Positions 43,341 to 51,944 of a DNA stretch of 64,000 nt are shown here, piece after piece; within the stretch, counting starts at the first letter, position 1; the number at the start of each line of letters is the position of its first letter. The stretch spans positions 906,594-970,593 of the forward strand of contig CAVQYC010000003.1 in the NCBI GenBank assembly GCA_963717985.1, in the 5' to 3' direction. This stretch comes from BOG-1155 sp963717985. GTDB lineage: Bacteria; Desulfobacterota; Syntrophorhabdia; Syntrophorhabdales; WCHB1-27. The position numbers were made by a program, and so were the translations under genes. The notes under the pieces were generated by a model, which worked only from the letters and a program-made list of their open reading frames with translations, did no database searches and was not told the DNA's origin.

Positions 43341-45287
43341 GTGGCAGGCATCCTATTTTCCGCATGGCAGGGAGAAGTGGTGGACAACAGGGGTAAATCG
43401 GAAGACGATTACACCATCCCCTCGATGCTCGCCATCCCCGAGGAGTTCGCCCACGAGGCGATAAAGGCTTTCATGGGCTGGGACGGCCTGGTGCTCCGTG
43501 ACCCTTCCGTCGATGTAGTCGACATGTGCCTGCGGTACATAGAGGCGGTCCAGAACGAGTCGTGCGGCAGGTGCATCCCCTGCCGTGTGGGCACCCGCAT
43601 CATCCTCGACGTGATGACCCGGATAGCCGAAGGCCGGGGAAGTAAAGCGGACCTGGAGAAGATCGCCAATCTGGCCGCCTATATCAAGGAAGGGTCGAAG
43701 TGCCAGATAGGACAGACCGGCCTCAACCCGCTCCTTTCAGCGCTTGCTTATTTCAGGGAGGCCTTCGAGCGCGCCGTGCAGGAAGGGGTGAAGGCTGGAA
43801 GCGGCCGTTACCGCGTCTCCGTCACCGCGCCGTGTATGAGCGCCTGTCCCTCGAAGCTGAAAATACCACGTTATATAGAGGAGATCGCAGAAGAGATGCC
43901 GTCCGCCTCGCTCGCTACGATCAGGGAAGATACCTGCATGGCAGGCACCCTCGGCCGGGTCTGCGTGAGGCCCTGCGAGTCGAATTGCAGGCGGGCGAAC
44001 ATGGACGAGCCGATCTCCATCAAATACCTGAAGCGGTATGCCGCAGACTACGAGCTGGACAAGCAGAAAGAGAGGCCGCTGCCCGAAAGGCGCGAGCCGG
44101 TCAAGAAAGTCGCCGTCCTTGGCGCGGGCCCCGCGGGGTTGTCTGCGGCCTACTATCTTGCCCAGATGGGCTACGGCGTCACGATATTCGAGCGGCTGCC
44201 CGAGCCGGGCGGCATGGCGGCCGTGGGCATCCCCGACTACCGTCTTCCCAGGCCCATACTCGGCGGAGAGGCCGGCCTCGTGACAGATTTGGGCGTCGAG
44301 ATCAGATACGACACCGTGGTCGGCAAAGATGTGGCCTTCTCGACGCTCACGGAGGAATTCGACGCCGTCTTTATCGGTGTGGGCGCTCACAATAGCTCGC
44401 CCATGGGCGTCGAGGGCGAGGAGAAGGGGTATGCCGGCTTCATTACGGGCGTCAAATACCTTCTCGATGTCAATATGGGCAAAGACCCCTATCCCGAAGG
44501 AAAGAAGGTAGTCGTGGTCGGGGGCGGGAACGTCGCCATGGACTGCGTGCGCTCCTCCTTCCGGGTCGGAAAGCCCGACGTCAACCTCGTCTACAGGAGG
44601 ACAAAGGAGGAGATGCCGGCGGACCCTGTCGAGATCCACGACGCAGAGGAAGAAGGCGTGAACTTCCACTACCTCTGCAACCCGACGCGCATCATCGAGC
44701 AGGGCGGCAAGGTGGTTGCCGTCGAATGCATCAGGATGGAGCTGGGCGAGCCTGATAAGAGCGGCAGGAGAAGGCCGGTGCCCCTACCCGGCTCGGAATT
44801 CGTGATCGAGACGGACATCCTTATCCCCGCCATAGGCCAGGCAGTCGACCTGTCGTTTCTGGACGAGCGCCTCGGGGTGCAGGCGACGAAGTGGCACACC
44901 GTGCTGGTGGACCAGGAGACGTTCGAGACCTCCCGTCCCGGCGTATTTGCCGCCGGTGACTGCGAGACCGGACCCGACGTGCTGGTGCGCGCCTGCGGGA
45001 ACGGGAAAAAGGCGGCCCTTCGGATCGACCAGTACCTGCGAGGCGAGGAGCGGACGGCTTCCGAAAAGGAGCGCTTCGACGACTTCTTCGCAAAGATAAA
45101 GGTATACCGGAAGGACGAGGATATAGGTATCGCGGGCGGAGAAGCGCGGCCACACCTCCGCATGCTCGACCCCACAATAAGGAAATGGACCTTCGACGAG
45201 GTGGAGGAAGGGTTCCGGTCGGACGAGGCGATCAGGGAAGCTATGCGCTGCCTGCGCTGCTGGCGCATAGGCATGGTGGCTGTGTAG
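43341..45287 (+). CDS. NuoF-tail/GltD fusion, SfrB-like NAD(P)H oxidoreductase subunit
   Basis: Replaces NuoE and NuoF in the operon. The 648-residue protein begins with about 70 residues of uncertain type. The NuoF-style [4Fe-4S] domain follows: NESCGRCIPCRVGT at 73-85 and the fourth Cys near 121 in SKCQIGQTGLNPLL. Next is a Fer4 domain (APCMSACPSKLKIPRYIEE, CVRPCESNCRRAN). A GltD-like flavoprotein completes it, with FAD site VAVLGAGPAGLSAA near 258-270 and nucleotide site VVVVGGGNVAMDCVRSS near 395 followed by YRRTKEEMP. The flavin and NADH part of NuoF is missing. The RR after the second GGG motif hints at NADPH (inference). The layout resembles Geobacter SfrB. Confidence 0.85.
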   Translation: MAGILFSAWQGEVVDNRGKSEDDYTIPSMLAIPEEFAHEAIKAFMGWDGLVLRDPSVDVVDMCLRYIEAVQNESCGRCIPCRVGTRIILDVMTRIAEGRGSKADLEKIANLAAYIKEGSKCQIGQTGLNPLLSALAYFREAFERAVQEGVKAGSGRYRVSVTAPCMSACPSKLKIPRYIEEIAEEMPSASLATIREDTCMAGTLGRVCVRPCESNCRRANMDEPISIKYLKRYAADYELDKQKERPLPERREPVKKVAVLGAGPAGLSAAYYLAQMGYGVTIFERLPEPGGMAAVGIPDYRLPRPILGGEAGLVTDLGVEIRYDTVVGKDVAFSTLTEEFDAVFIGVGAHNSSPMGVEGEEKGYAGFITGVKYLLDVNMGKDPYPEGKKVVVVGGGNVAMDCVRSSFRVGKPDVNLVYRRTKEEMPADPVEIHDAEEEGVNFHYLCNPTRIIEQGGKVVAVECIRMELGEPDKSGRRRPVPLPGSEFVIETDILIPAIGQAVDLSFLDERLGVQATKWHTVLVDQETFETSRPGVFAAGDCETGPDVLVRACGNGKKAALRIDQYLRGEERTASEKERFDDFFAKIKVYRKDEDIGIAGGEARPHLRMLDPTIRKWTFDEVEEGFRSDEAIREAMRCLRCWRIGMVAV

Positions 45288-45290
45288 AAG

Positions 45291-47681
45291 ATGATACACT
45301 TGACGATAGACGGAAAAACAATCGAGACGGGCGAGGGCAGGACAATCCTTGAGGCGGCCAGGGAACACGGGATTTATATCCCCACCCTCTGCTACCACGC
45401 AAACCTCCTCTCCATCGGCTCCTGCCGCATCTGTCTCGTAGAGGTGGAGGGGTATGCAAACCCCATGGTCTCATGCGCCACGGCCGTACAGGAAGGCATG
45501 TCCGTCACCACCCGGTCTGCGAAGCTTACGTCTATGAGGCGGGATTATCTGAAGCTGATCCTCGCCTATCATCCCCTCGACTGCCCCATCTGCGATGCGG
45601 GTGGCGAATGCGACCTCCAGGACCTGGTCTTCGAGCACGCCATTGAGAAAGCCGATTACGCGGTGGTGAGACAGGAGCGGATCGAAGGCTACGCAACACC
45701 CCTGATCAAGTACTTCGAAAACCGCTGTGTCCTCTGCCTGCGCTGCATCCGCGCGTGCAGGGAGATATCGGGCCGGGCCGTGCTCGACCTCGTGGGGACC
45801 GGCATCGACGCCAGGATGGCGCCCACAAACGGGAAAAACTGCATCTCCTGCGGCGAGTGCCTCTCTGTCTGTCCCGTGGGGGCCCTCACCGAGAACCTGA
45901 GCCCCCTGAAGGCAAGGTTGTGGCAGGTGGAGCGCCATTTCACCACGTGCCCCCACTGCGGCTTCGGCTGTACCTTTGCCCTCGACGTGACGGCTCACGG
46001 GTACGTGACGGACGTGATCCAGGACATCAAAAATATGCCGAACCGAGGCTCCCTCTGTGTCATGGGCAGGTTCGGGTACGACTTCGTCAACCATGAGGCA
46101 CGCCTACGCAAAACCACGGACAGCAAAGGGGCCGAGCTTGGCCTTGCCGAGGCCGCATCAGTAGCGGCCGAGCGTTTGGCCGCCCTCGACAGGGAAGGGA
46201 AAACCCTGGGATTTGTCGTCTCCCCCAGGGCCACAAACGAAGAGATCTTCATGCTCAAGGAGATCGCCGGCCATTTCAAGGATGTCCTGTTCGCCACCTC
46301 CGGTTTCTACCATACGGGCAGGGTCCTGGAGGCGTATCGCCTTAGGGGCCTCTCCTACCCCTACGAGTACGACCGGCTTCTCGATGCCGACCTTATCATC
46401 ATCGCGGGGGCCAACCTGCTCTCGAACAACCATCTCCTGGGCGACAAGGTGCGGGAAACCTATAAGCTGCGGGGCAGCCGGATCATGGTGGTCGACCCCG
46501 CGCCCAGCGCGCTTTCGACCATCGCCGATGCCCATCTGAAAGTTTTGCCGGGTAGCGACGGCACCCTCTTCGACGCCTTGAGCACATCTCTCGCCTCCGG
46601 CGCCGGGCTTCCGGCCCCTGGAAAGGCGGACGTCACTGCCGTCTGCGAGACCTGCGGGATCGGAGCCGACGAGTTCGAGCGCAGCCGCTCGCTTGTCAGC
46701 CGGGCAGCCAACATCACGGTCATCTTCGGCTCCGGGATATCCGCCTCCGATGAGAGCCTGGCCGGCCTCCTCAACTTCTGCGCAGCCTCGGGCGCAGATA
46801 AGAAAGGGCTCATCATGCCGGTAGCAAGGGAGGCCAACGCGGTCGGCGCCGTCTCCATCCTCGGCTCCGCCATTGCGCCCCATGAGCTTATCGCAAACCC
46901 GGACGTGTCGGGCATCTTCTTCTATGAGGAGAACCCCTTCCACTACATGAGCGGGGAGACGGTCGCAGGAAACCTTCAGGGGAAGGAGTTCGTCCTTGTT
47001 GCCGATGCCCTTCCTTCCACGATTATGAGCCGCGCCGATCTGGTCGTGCCCACGGGCGTCTTCACCGAGAAAGAGGGCACGTTTTTTGCGGGCGACGGCG
47101 CCGTGAGAAGGCTTTCGAAGTCGGTGAACTGCGAGCAACCGGGGTACGCGGGCTTTGCCTTCCTTTCGGAGCTGCTTGCCAAGCTCCGCGGCACGTCCTA
47201 CAGTGCCCCCCATGACGTGACCGCCCGCATGCGGTCAATGGGGTTGATCCGCACCGTCAACGGTCGGGAAGAGGCGGGCGCGGACAGCATTGTGGCAGCG
47301 GCTTCGGCCCCGCCCTCCGGCAGGAACGGCCTGCCCCGCGGCGGCTATATCCTGATCGTGAGGGACGTCTTCAGCAACCATCACCTGGCCGGCAGCGAGG
47401 TCTATTCGACAGGGGTGTCGACCGTCTATCGCCACCCGGGCTATCCGGTCTCCGAGGATAAGCTCTTCCTGTCGGCGGCCGACGCCTCACGCCTGGGTCT
47501 TTCAGAAGGCGACGTGGTCCGGGTCACGTCGAAAAACGGGTCGCTCCACAAACCATTGTCCATAAAGGAGGGCTTGAGGCCCGGCGTGCTCGAATATGTC
47601 GTATTCAGGGACCGGCCGGAAGTGCTCGGTCTCATGGGGACCCCGGCGAAATGGATCGAGGTAGAGGTGGAGAAAGGGTGA
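45291..47681 (+). CDS. nuoG: NuoG-like / SfrA-like iron-sulfur subunit
   Basis: Large electron-carrying subunit, 796 residues. It has an N-terminal [2Fe-2S] ferredoxin domain (CYHANLLSIGSCRICLVEV), then the His-Cys3 cluster (HPLDCPICDAGGECDLQDLV) and two [4Fe-4S] sets (CVLCLRCIRACRE and CISCGECLSVCPVGAL). A molybdopterin-oxidoreductase-like domain follows, starting with HCGFGCTFA and RGSLCVMGRFG. It begins 3 bases after the GltD fusion, so the two probably form one input module. Confidence 0.93.
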   Translation: MIHLTIDGKTIETGEGRTILEAAREHGIYIPTLCYHANLLSIGSCRICLVEVEGYANPMVSCATAVQEGMSVTTRSAKLTSMRRDYLKLILAYHPLDCPICDAGGECDLQDLVFEHAIEKADYAVVRQERIEGYATPLIKYFENRCVLCLRCIRACREISGRAVLDLVGTGIDARMAPTNGKNCISCGECLSVCPVGALTENLSPLKARLWQVERHFTTCPHCGFGCTFALDVTAHGYVTDVIQDIKNMPNRGSLCVMGRFGYDFVNHEARLRKTTDSKGAELGLAEAASVAAERLAALDREGKTLGFVVSPRATNEEIFMLKEIAGHFKDVLFATSGFYHTGRVLEAYRLRGLSYPYEYDRLLDADLIIIAGANLLSNNHLLGDKVRETYKLRGSRIMVVDPAPSALSTIADAHLKVLPGSDGTLFDALSTSLASGAGLPAPGKADVTAVCETCGIGADEFERSRSLVSRAANITVIFGSGISASDESLAGLLNFCAASGADKKGLIMPVAREANAVGAVSILGSAIAPHELIANPDVSGIFFYEENPFHYMSGETVAGNLQGKEFVLVADALPSTIMSRADLVVPTGVFTEKEGTFFAGDGAVRRLSKSVNCEQPGYAGFAFLSELLAKLRGTSYSAPHDVTARMRSMGLIRTVNGREEAGADSIVAAASAPPSGRNGLPRGGYILIVRDVFSNHHLAGSEVYSTGVSTVYRHPGYPVSEDKLFLSAADASRLGLSEGDVVRVTSKNGSLHKPLSIKEGLRPGVLEYVVFRDRPEVLGLMGTPAKWIEVEVEKG

Positions 47682-47682
47682 G

Positions 47683-48696
47683 ATGATGGAGGCGATATAC
47701 TTTTCCATAGAAGCCCTGGTGAAGACCGTCGTTGTCGGCTCGGTCCTCATGGGCTACGTTGCCTACCTGACCCTGGTGGAGAGAAAGGTACTGGGCAGGC
47801 TCCAGGTCCGGTTCGGGCCGAACAGGGTCGGTCCTTACGGGCTCCTCCAGCCTATAGCCGACGGCATAAAATCATTCGTGAAGGAAGATATCATACCGAC
47901 CAACGCGGACAAGCCCCTCTTTGTCCTCGCGCCCATGATTGTCATGTTTACCGCCCTCTCCATGTTCGCGGTCATCCCCTTCGGCGGCACGGTCCATATC
48001 TTCGGACGCGCCGTCAAGCTGGTCATCGCGGATGTGGATATAGGTCTGCTCTACCTGTTTGCCTTTGCTACCCTGGGAGAGTACGGCATCGTCCTGGGCG
48101 GCTGGTCTTCGGGCAATAAATACGGTGTCCTCGGGTCTTTAAGGGCCGCGGCGCAGATGATCAGCTACGAGGTCTCCCTCGGGCTCATCCTGATGGGCAC
48201 GCTCATACTCGCGGGCTCCTTACGGCTGACGGACATCGTCGAGGCGCAACGCCACATGTGGTTCGTAGTCTACCAACCTTTCGCCTTCCTCCTTTACCTC
48301 GTCGCGGGCCTTGCCGAGATCAACAGGACGCCCTTCGACATGCCCGAGGCCGAGAGCGAGCTGGCCTGCGGCTTCAATATCGAGTACAGCAGTATGAAAT
48401 TTGCCCTTTTCTTCTTCGCGGAATATACCCATATGGCGGTTGTCGCCGGTATTGTCACCACGCTTTTCCTGGGCGGCTGGCTCGGACCCTTTCCAACGAT
48501 TCCCGGCCTCGGCCCCTTGTGGTTCTTTATCAAGGTGTGCGCGGTGGTATTCTTCTTCATCTGGGAGAGGGGCACGTTCCCACGGCTCCGGTACGACCAG
48601 ATCATGCAGTTCGGCTGGAAGGTGCTCTTCCCGCTCGCCCTGGCGAATACGGTCGTCACCGCCTTCCTCAATGCTATGGGATGGTTGAAAGTATGA
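47683..48696 (+). CDS. nuoH: NADH-quinone oxidoreductase subunit H
   Basis: Membrane subunit forming the quinone tunnel entrance. The 337-residue protein has LVERKVLGRLQVRFGPNRVG, GLAEINRTPFDMPEAESELA and FFIWERGTFPRLRYDQIM, with about eight helices. Confidence 0.97.
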   Translation: MMEAIYFSIEALVKTVVVGSVLMGYVAYLTLVERKVLGRLQVRFGPNRVGPYGLLQPIADGIKSFVKEDIIPTNADKPLFVLAPMIVMFTALSMFAVIPFGGTVHIFGRAVKLVIADVDIGLLYLFAFATLGEYGIVLGGWSSGNKYGVLGSLRAAAQMISYEVSLGLILMGTLILAGSLRLTDIVEAQRHMWFVVYQPFAFLLYLVAGLAEINRTPFDMPEAESELACGFNIEYSSMKFALFFFAEYTHMAVVAGIVTTLFLGGWLGPFPTIPGLGPLWFFIKVCAVVFFFIWERGTFPRLRYDQIMQFGWKVLFPLALANTVVTAFLNAMGWLKV

Positions 48697-49109
48697 TTAT
48701 AATCCCACTGCTCAAAGGTCTTCGCCTGACGCTGTCCCGCTTCTTTTCGCGGCCCATCACCGTCCAGTACCCGGAGGAGAAACGGCCCCCCGCGCCCAGA
48801 TGGAGGGGCATGCACTACTTCCGGAAAGACGAATCCGGCAATACCACCTGCGTTGCCTGCGGCCTCTGCGTCGCCGTCTGTCCCTCCCGGTGCATCTCGC
48901 TGGAGATAGGCGAGCGAGAGGATGGGAAGAGATACCCGAGACACTATGAGATAGACGAGCTGAGGTGCATCTTCTGCGGGTATTGCCAGGAGGCATGCCC
49001 GGTCAACGCCATCAAGCTCGGGAGCGGCTACGAATACGTGAAGTACGACAGGTCCGATTTCATCCTGACGACGGAAAAGCTGCTCGCCATGTACGAGGGG
49101 AAGGAATGA
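48693..49109 (+). CDS. nuoI: NADH-quinone oxidoreductase subunit I
   Basis: Carries two [4Fe-4S] clusters (N6a/b). The 138-residue protein has CVACGLCVAVCPSRCISLEI and CIFCGYCQEACPVNAIKLG. The ATG at 48693 overlaps the nuoH stop by 4 bases; a longer frame inside nuoH is ignored. Confidence 0.97.
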   Translation: MIIIPLLKGLRLTLSRFFSRPITVQYPEEKRPPAPRWRGMHYFRKDESGNTTCVACGLCVAVCPSRCISLEIGEREDGKRYPRHYEIDELRCIFCGYCQEACPVNAIKLGSGYEYVKYDRSDFILTTEKLLAMYEGKE

Positions 49110-49639
49110 GCGACATCGGTTTCATCAATCCCTTATTCCAGTGGGCCGTTTTCCTCGTCGCCGCCATCATCTCTCTCTTCGGCGCCATTATGATGGCGAC
49201 GCGGCGGAACCCGATACATAGCGCCCTCTGGCTGATCGTGAGCTTTTTCTCCCTGGCGGTGATCTACCTGACCCTGAATGCCCAGTTCATCGCGGTGGCT
49301 CAGGTCATTGTCTACGCGGGCGCCATCATGATGCTCATCGTCTTCGTCATCATGCTGATCCACCTGGAAAGCGAATTTGTCCAGAGAAGAAAGCTGTCGG
49401 GGCCAAAGATCATCGGCGCGTTCATTACGGTGATCCTCTTTTTGGAGGTTGCGGCGGCCGTGCTCTCCCTAGGCGGCAAGACGGCTAAGGCAACGACAGG
49501 GGCAGCGTTGACCGGCAGCGTTGCCGAGGTAGGGAACTCCCTTTACGGCAAATACCTCTTCCCCTTTGAGATCGCCTCCATCCTGCTGTTGATAGGCATC
49601 GTGGGGGCCGTCGTGCTTAGCCGCCGCGGGAAGGATTAG
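49106..49639 (+). CDS. nuoJ: NADH-quinone oxidoreductase subunit J
   Basis: Membrane subunit with five helices, 177 residues. RNPIHSALWLIVSFFSLAVI and FIAVAQVIVYAGAIMMLIVF match NuoJ. ATGA overlap with nuoI. Confidence 0.95.
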   Translation: MSDIGFINPLFQWAVFLVAAIISLFGAIMMATRRNPIHSALWLIVSFFSLAVIYLTLNAQFIAVAQVIVYAGAIMMLIVFVIMLIHLESEFVQRRKLSGPKIIGAFITVILFLEVAAAVLSLGGKTAKATTGAALTGSVAEVGNSLYGKYLFPFEIASILLLIGIVGAVVLSRRGKD

Positions 49640-49647
49640 GAGAGCCT

Positions 49648-49959
49648 ATGCTGCACGGTATACCTTCGAGTTTCTATTTCGCGCTAAGCGGCGCGCTTTT
49701 CACCATAGGGGCCGTCGGTGTCATTACCAGACGGAACGCGATCATCGTCTTCATGTGCATCGAGCTTATGCTGAACGGCGTCAACCTGACGTTCATCTCG
49801 GCGGGAAACATGCTCAATTCGATAGACGGCATGATCTTCGTCTTCTTCATCATGACGGTGGCGGCCGCAGAGGCCGCGATCGGACTCGCCATATTCGTGC
49901 TCCTCTTCAGACAAAAGGGGAGCATCAACGTGGACGAGATCAATGTGCTCAAGGGTTAG
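49648..49959 (+). CDS. nuoK: NADH-quinone oxidoreductase subunit K
   Basis: Membrane subunit with three helices and buried Glu residues: IVFMCIELMLNGVNLTFI and AAAEAAIGLAIFVLLFR. The length of 103 residues is normal. Confidence 0.96.
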   Translation: MLHGIPSSFYFALSGALFTIGAVGVITRRNAIIVFMCIELMLNGVNLTFISAGNMLNSIDGMIFVFFIMTVAAAEAAIGLAIFVLLFRQKGSINVDEINVLKG

Positions 49960-49962
49960 GTG

Positions 49963-51939
49963 ATGGCTGATTATATCTGGCTCATACCGGTATTTCCCGC
50001 AATCGGCTTCCTCGTCAACGGCTTCCTGGGGCGCAAGCTCCCGAGGGCCCTTGTCTCGTGGATCGCCTGCCTTGCCCTGTTTGCGTCTTTCGTGGTCTCG
50101 GCCCTTGTCTTCATCGAGTTCCTGAAGCTCCCCCCGGAGGCGAGGCTTTTCGAGAAGAGCGTCTACACCTGGATCGCATCCGGTGAGTTCGCCGCTACCG
50201 TCGGTTTCAGGATCGATTCGCTCTCGATTATCATGTGCCTCATCGTCTCGGGCGTCGGCTTCCTCATCCACGTCTACTCCGCCGGCTACATGCACAACGA
50301 TGAAGGCTTCGCCCGGTATTTCACCTACCTGAACCTCTTCGTCTTCATGATGCTCACCCTCGTGACCGCGGGCAACGTGCTCCTCATGTTTGTCGGCTGG
50401 GAAGGCGTCGGCTTGTGCTCCTATCTGCTCATCGGTTTCTGGTACAAGAAGGACAGCGCGGCCAACGCAGGGAAGAAGGCGTTCATCGTCAACAGGATAG
50501 GCGACTTCGGCTTTCTCCTCGGCATCTTTTTCCTCCTCACGAGCCTGGGCAGCCACGGCATCTGGACCCTTGACTTCGGCGAGCTGCAAAAACACGCCCA
50601 TCTCTTGACAGGGGCCGCGGCAACGGTGATCACCCTCCTCTTCTTCGTGGGCGCCACCGGGAAATCGGCGCAGCTTCCCCTCTATGTCTGGCTCCCCGAC
50701 GCCATGGAAGGCCCCACGCCCGTCAGCTCCCTGATCCACGCGGCCACGATGGTCACGGCAGGGGTCTACATGATCGCGAGGCTCAATTTCCTCTACGTCA
50801 TGGCCCCCACCACCATGTTCGTCGTCACCCTGGTCGGCGTGCTCACCGCCCTCTTCGCGGCCACCATCGGCTGCGCCCAGTATGACATCAAGAGGGTGCT
50901 CGCCTATTCGACGGTGAGCCAGTTAGGCTACATGTTCGTCGGGGTCGGCTCGGGCGCTTTTGCGGCCGGCATCTTCCACCTCATGACCCATGCCTTCTTC
51001 AAGGGGCTCCTCTTCCTTGCCGCCGGCAGCGTGATGCACGCCATGAGCGGCGAGCTCGACATGCGGAAGATGGGGGGCTTGAGGAAGCGCACGCCCGTCA
51101 CTTACTGGACCTTTCTGGCAGGGTGCATCGCCATTGCCGGCGTACCCGGCTTCTCCGGGTTTTTCAGCAAGGACGAGATCATGTGGAAGGTCTTTGCCAA
51201 CTACGGGGGCAGCCTCATATTCTGGGGGATCGGTGCCCTGACCGCGGGTCTCACCGCGTTCTACATGTTCAGGATGTTCTTCACGACCTTCCACGGCGAA
51301 TGCAGGGCACCTGTTGAGGTGCAGCACCATATCCACGAGTCCCCGGCCGTCATGACCATACCGCTCGTCATCCTGGCCGTGCTCTCCGTCGTGGGCGGCT
51401 GGGTGGGCGTGCCGCACATACTGGGAGGGGCGAACAGGTTCGAGCAGTGGCTTGAGCCGGTCTTCGGCCCCGGAAAAGAGGCGGCTGTGCCTACCCTCAA
51501 CCTCGTCACCCGCGCCTTCGCGGAAGGCGGGCAGACCAATGCGTCATCACCGGAAGGCATGCTCATGGCCGCTGCCGTCATCATCGCCTTCGCGGGCATC
51601 TTCATTGCCTACTACCTCTACCTGCGGCGGCCGGAAATCCCGGTCAACTTCGTGCGGGCCTTTCCAGGGGTCTTCAGGACGGTGAACCAAAAGTACTACG
51701 TGGACGAACTCTACCAGGCGGTCTTTGTGCGGGGGCTTTTTGCGGCCGGCCGCATCGCCAAAGGGGTCGTTGACGAGACGCTCATCGACGGCACGGTAAA
51801 CGGGCTTGCGTGGCTCATTCGCGGCATCGGCAGTCTCATCAGGCTCATCCAGACGGGATACGTGCAGGGCTATGCCTTCGCCATGATCATAGGTGCGATC
51901 GCCGTGCTCGGCTATCTTATTATGAAGGTCATCTTGTAG
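49963..51939 (+). CDS. nuoL: NADH-quinone oxidoreductase subunit L
   Basis: Largest antiporter-like proton-pumping subunit, 658 residues. FVGWEGVGLCSYLLIGFWY and KSAQLPLYVWLPDAMEGPTP are diagnostic, as is HAATMVTAGVYMIARL. The C-terminal extension has the lateral helix region. I take the ATG at 49963 rather than the GTG at 49960. Confidence 0.97.
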   Translation: MADYIWLIPVFPAIGFLVNGFLGRKLPRALVSWIACLALFASFVVSALVFIEFLKLPPEARLFEKSVYTWIASGEFAATVGFRIDSLSIIMCLIVSGVGFLIHVYSAGYMHNDEGFARYFTYLNLFVFMMLTLVTAGNVLLMFVGWEGVGLCSYLLIGFWYKKDSAANAGKKAFIVNRIGDFGFLLGIFFLLTSLGSHGIWTLDFGELQKHAHLLTGAAATVITLLFFVGATGKSAQLPLYVWLPDAMEGPTPVSSLIHAATMVTAGVYMIARLNFLYVMAPTTMFVVTLVGVLTALFAATIGCAQYDIKRVLAYSTVSQLGYMFVGVGSGAFAAGIFHLMTHAFFKGLLFLAAGSVMHAMSGELDMRKMGGLRKRTPVTYWTFLAGCIAIAGVPGFSGFFSKDEIMWKVFANYGGSLIFWGIGALTAGLTAFYMFRMFFTTFHGECRAPVEVQHHIHESPAVMTIPLVILAVLSVVGGWVGVPHILGGANRFEQWLEPVFGPGKEAAVPTLNLVTRAFAEGGQTNASSPEGMLMAAAVIIAFAGIFIAYYLYLRRPEIPVNFVRAFPGVFRTVNQKYYVDELYQAVFVRGLFAAGRIAKGVVDETLIDGTVNGLAWLIRGIGSLIRLIQTGYVQGYAFAMIIGAIAVLGYLIMKVIL

Positions 51940-51944
51940 GTGCT

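Noticed and set aside
43341..43560. NuoE or the NuoF flavin domain hidden at the start of the fusion gene
   Set aside because: The first ~70 residues lack the GRGGAGFPTG-type and thioredoxin-like motifs of NuoF and NuoE.
46158..47213. 351-codon minus-strand frame
   Set aside because: Antisense to the NuoG-like gene, with no motif or ribosome binding site.
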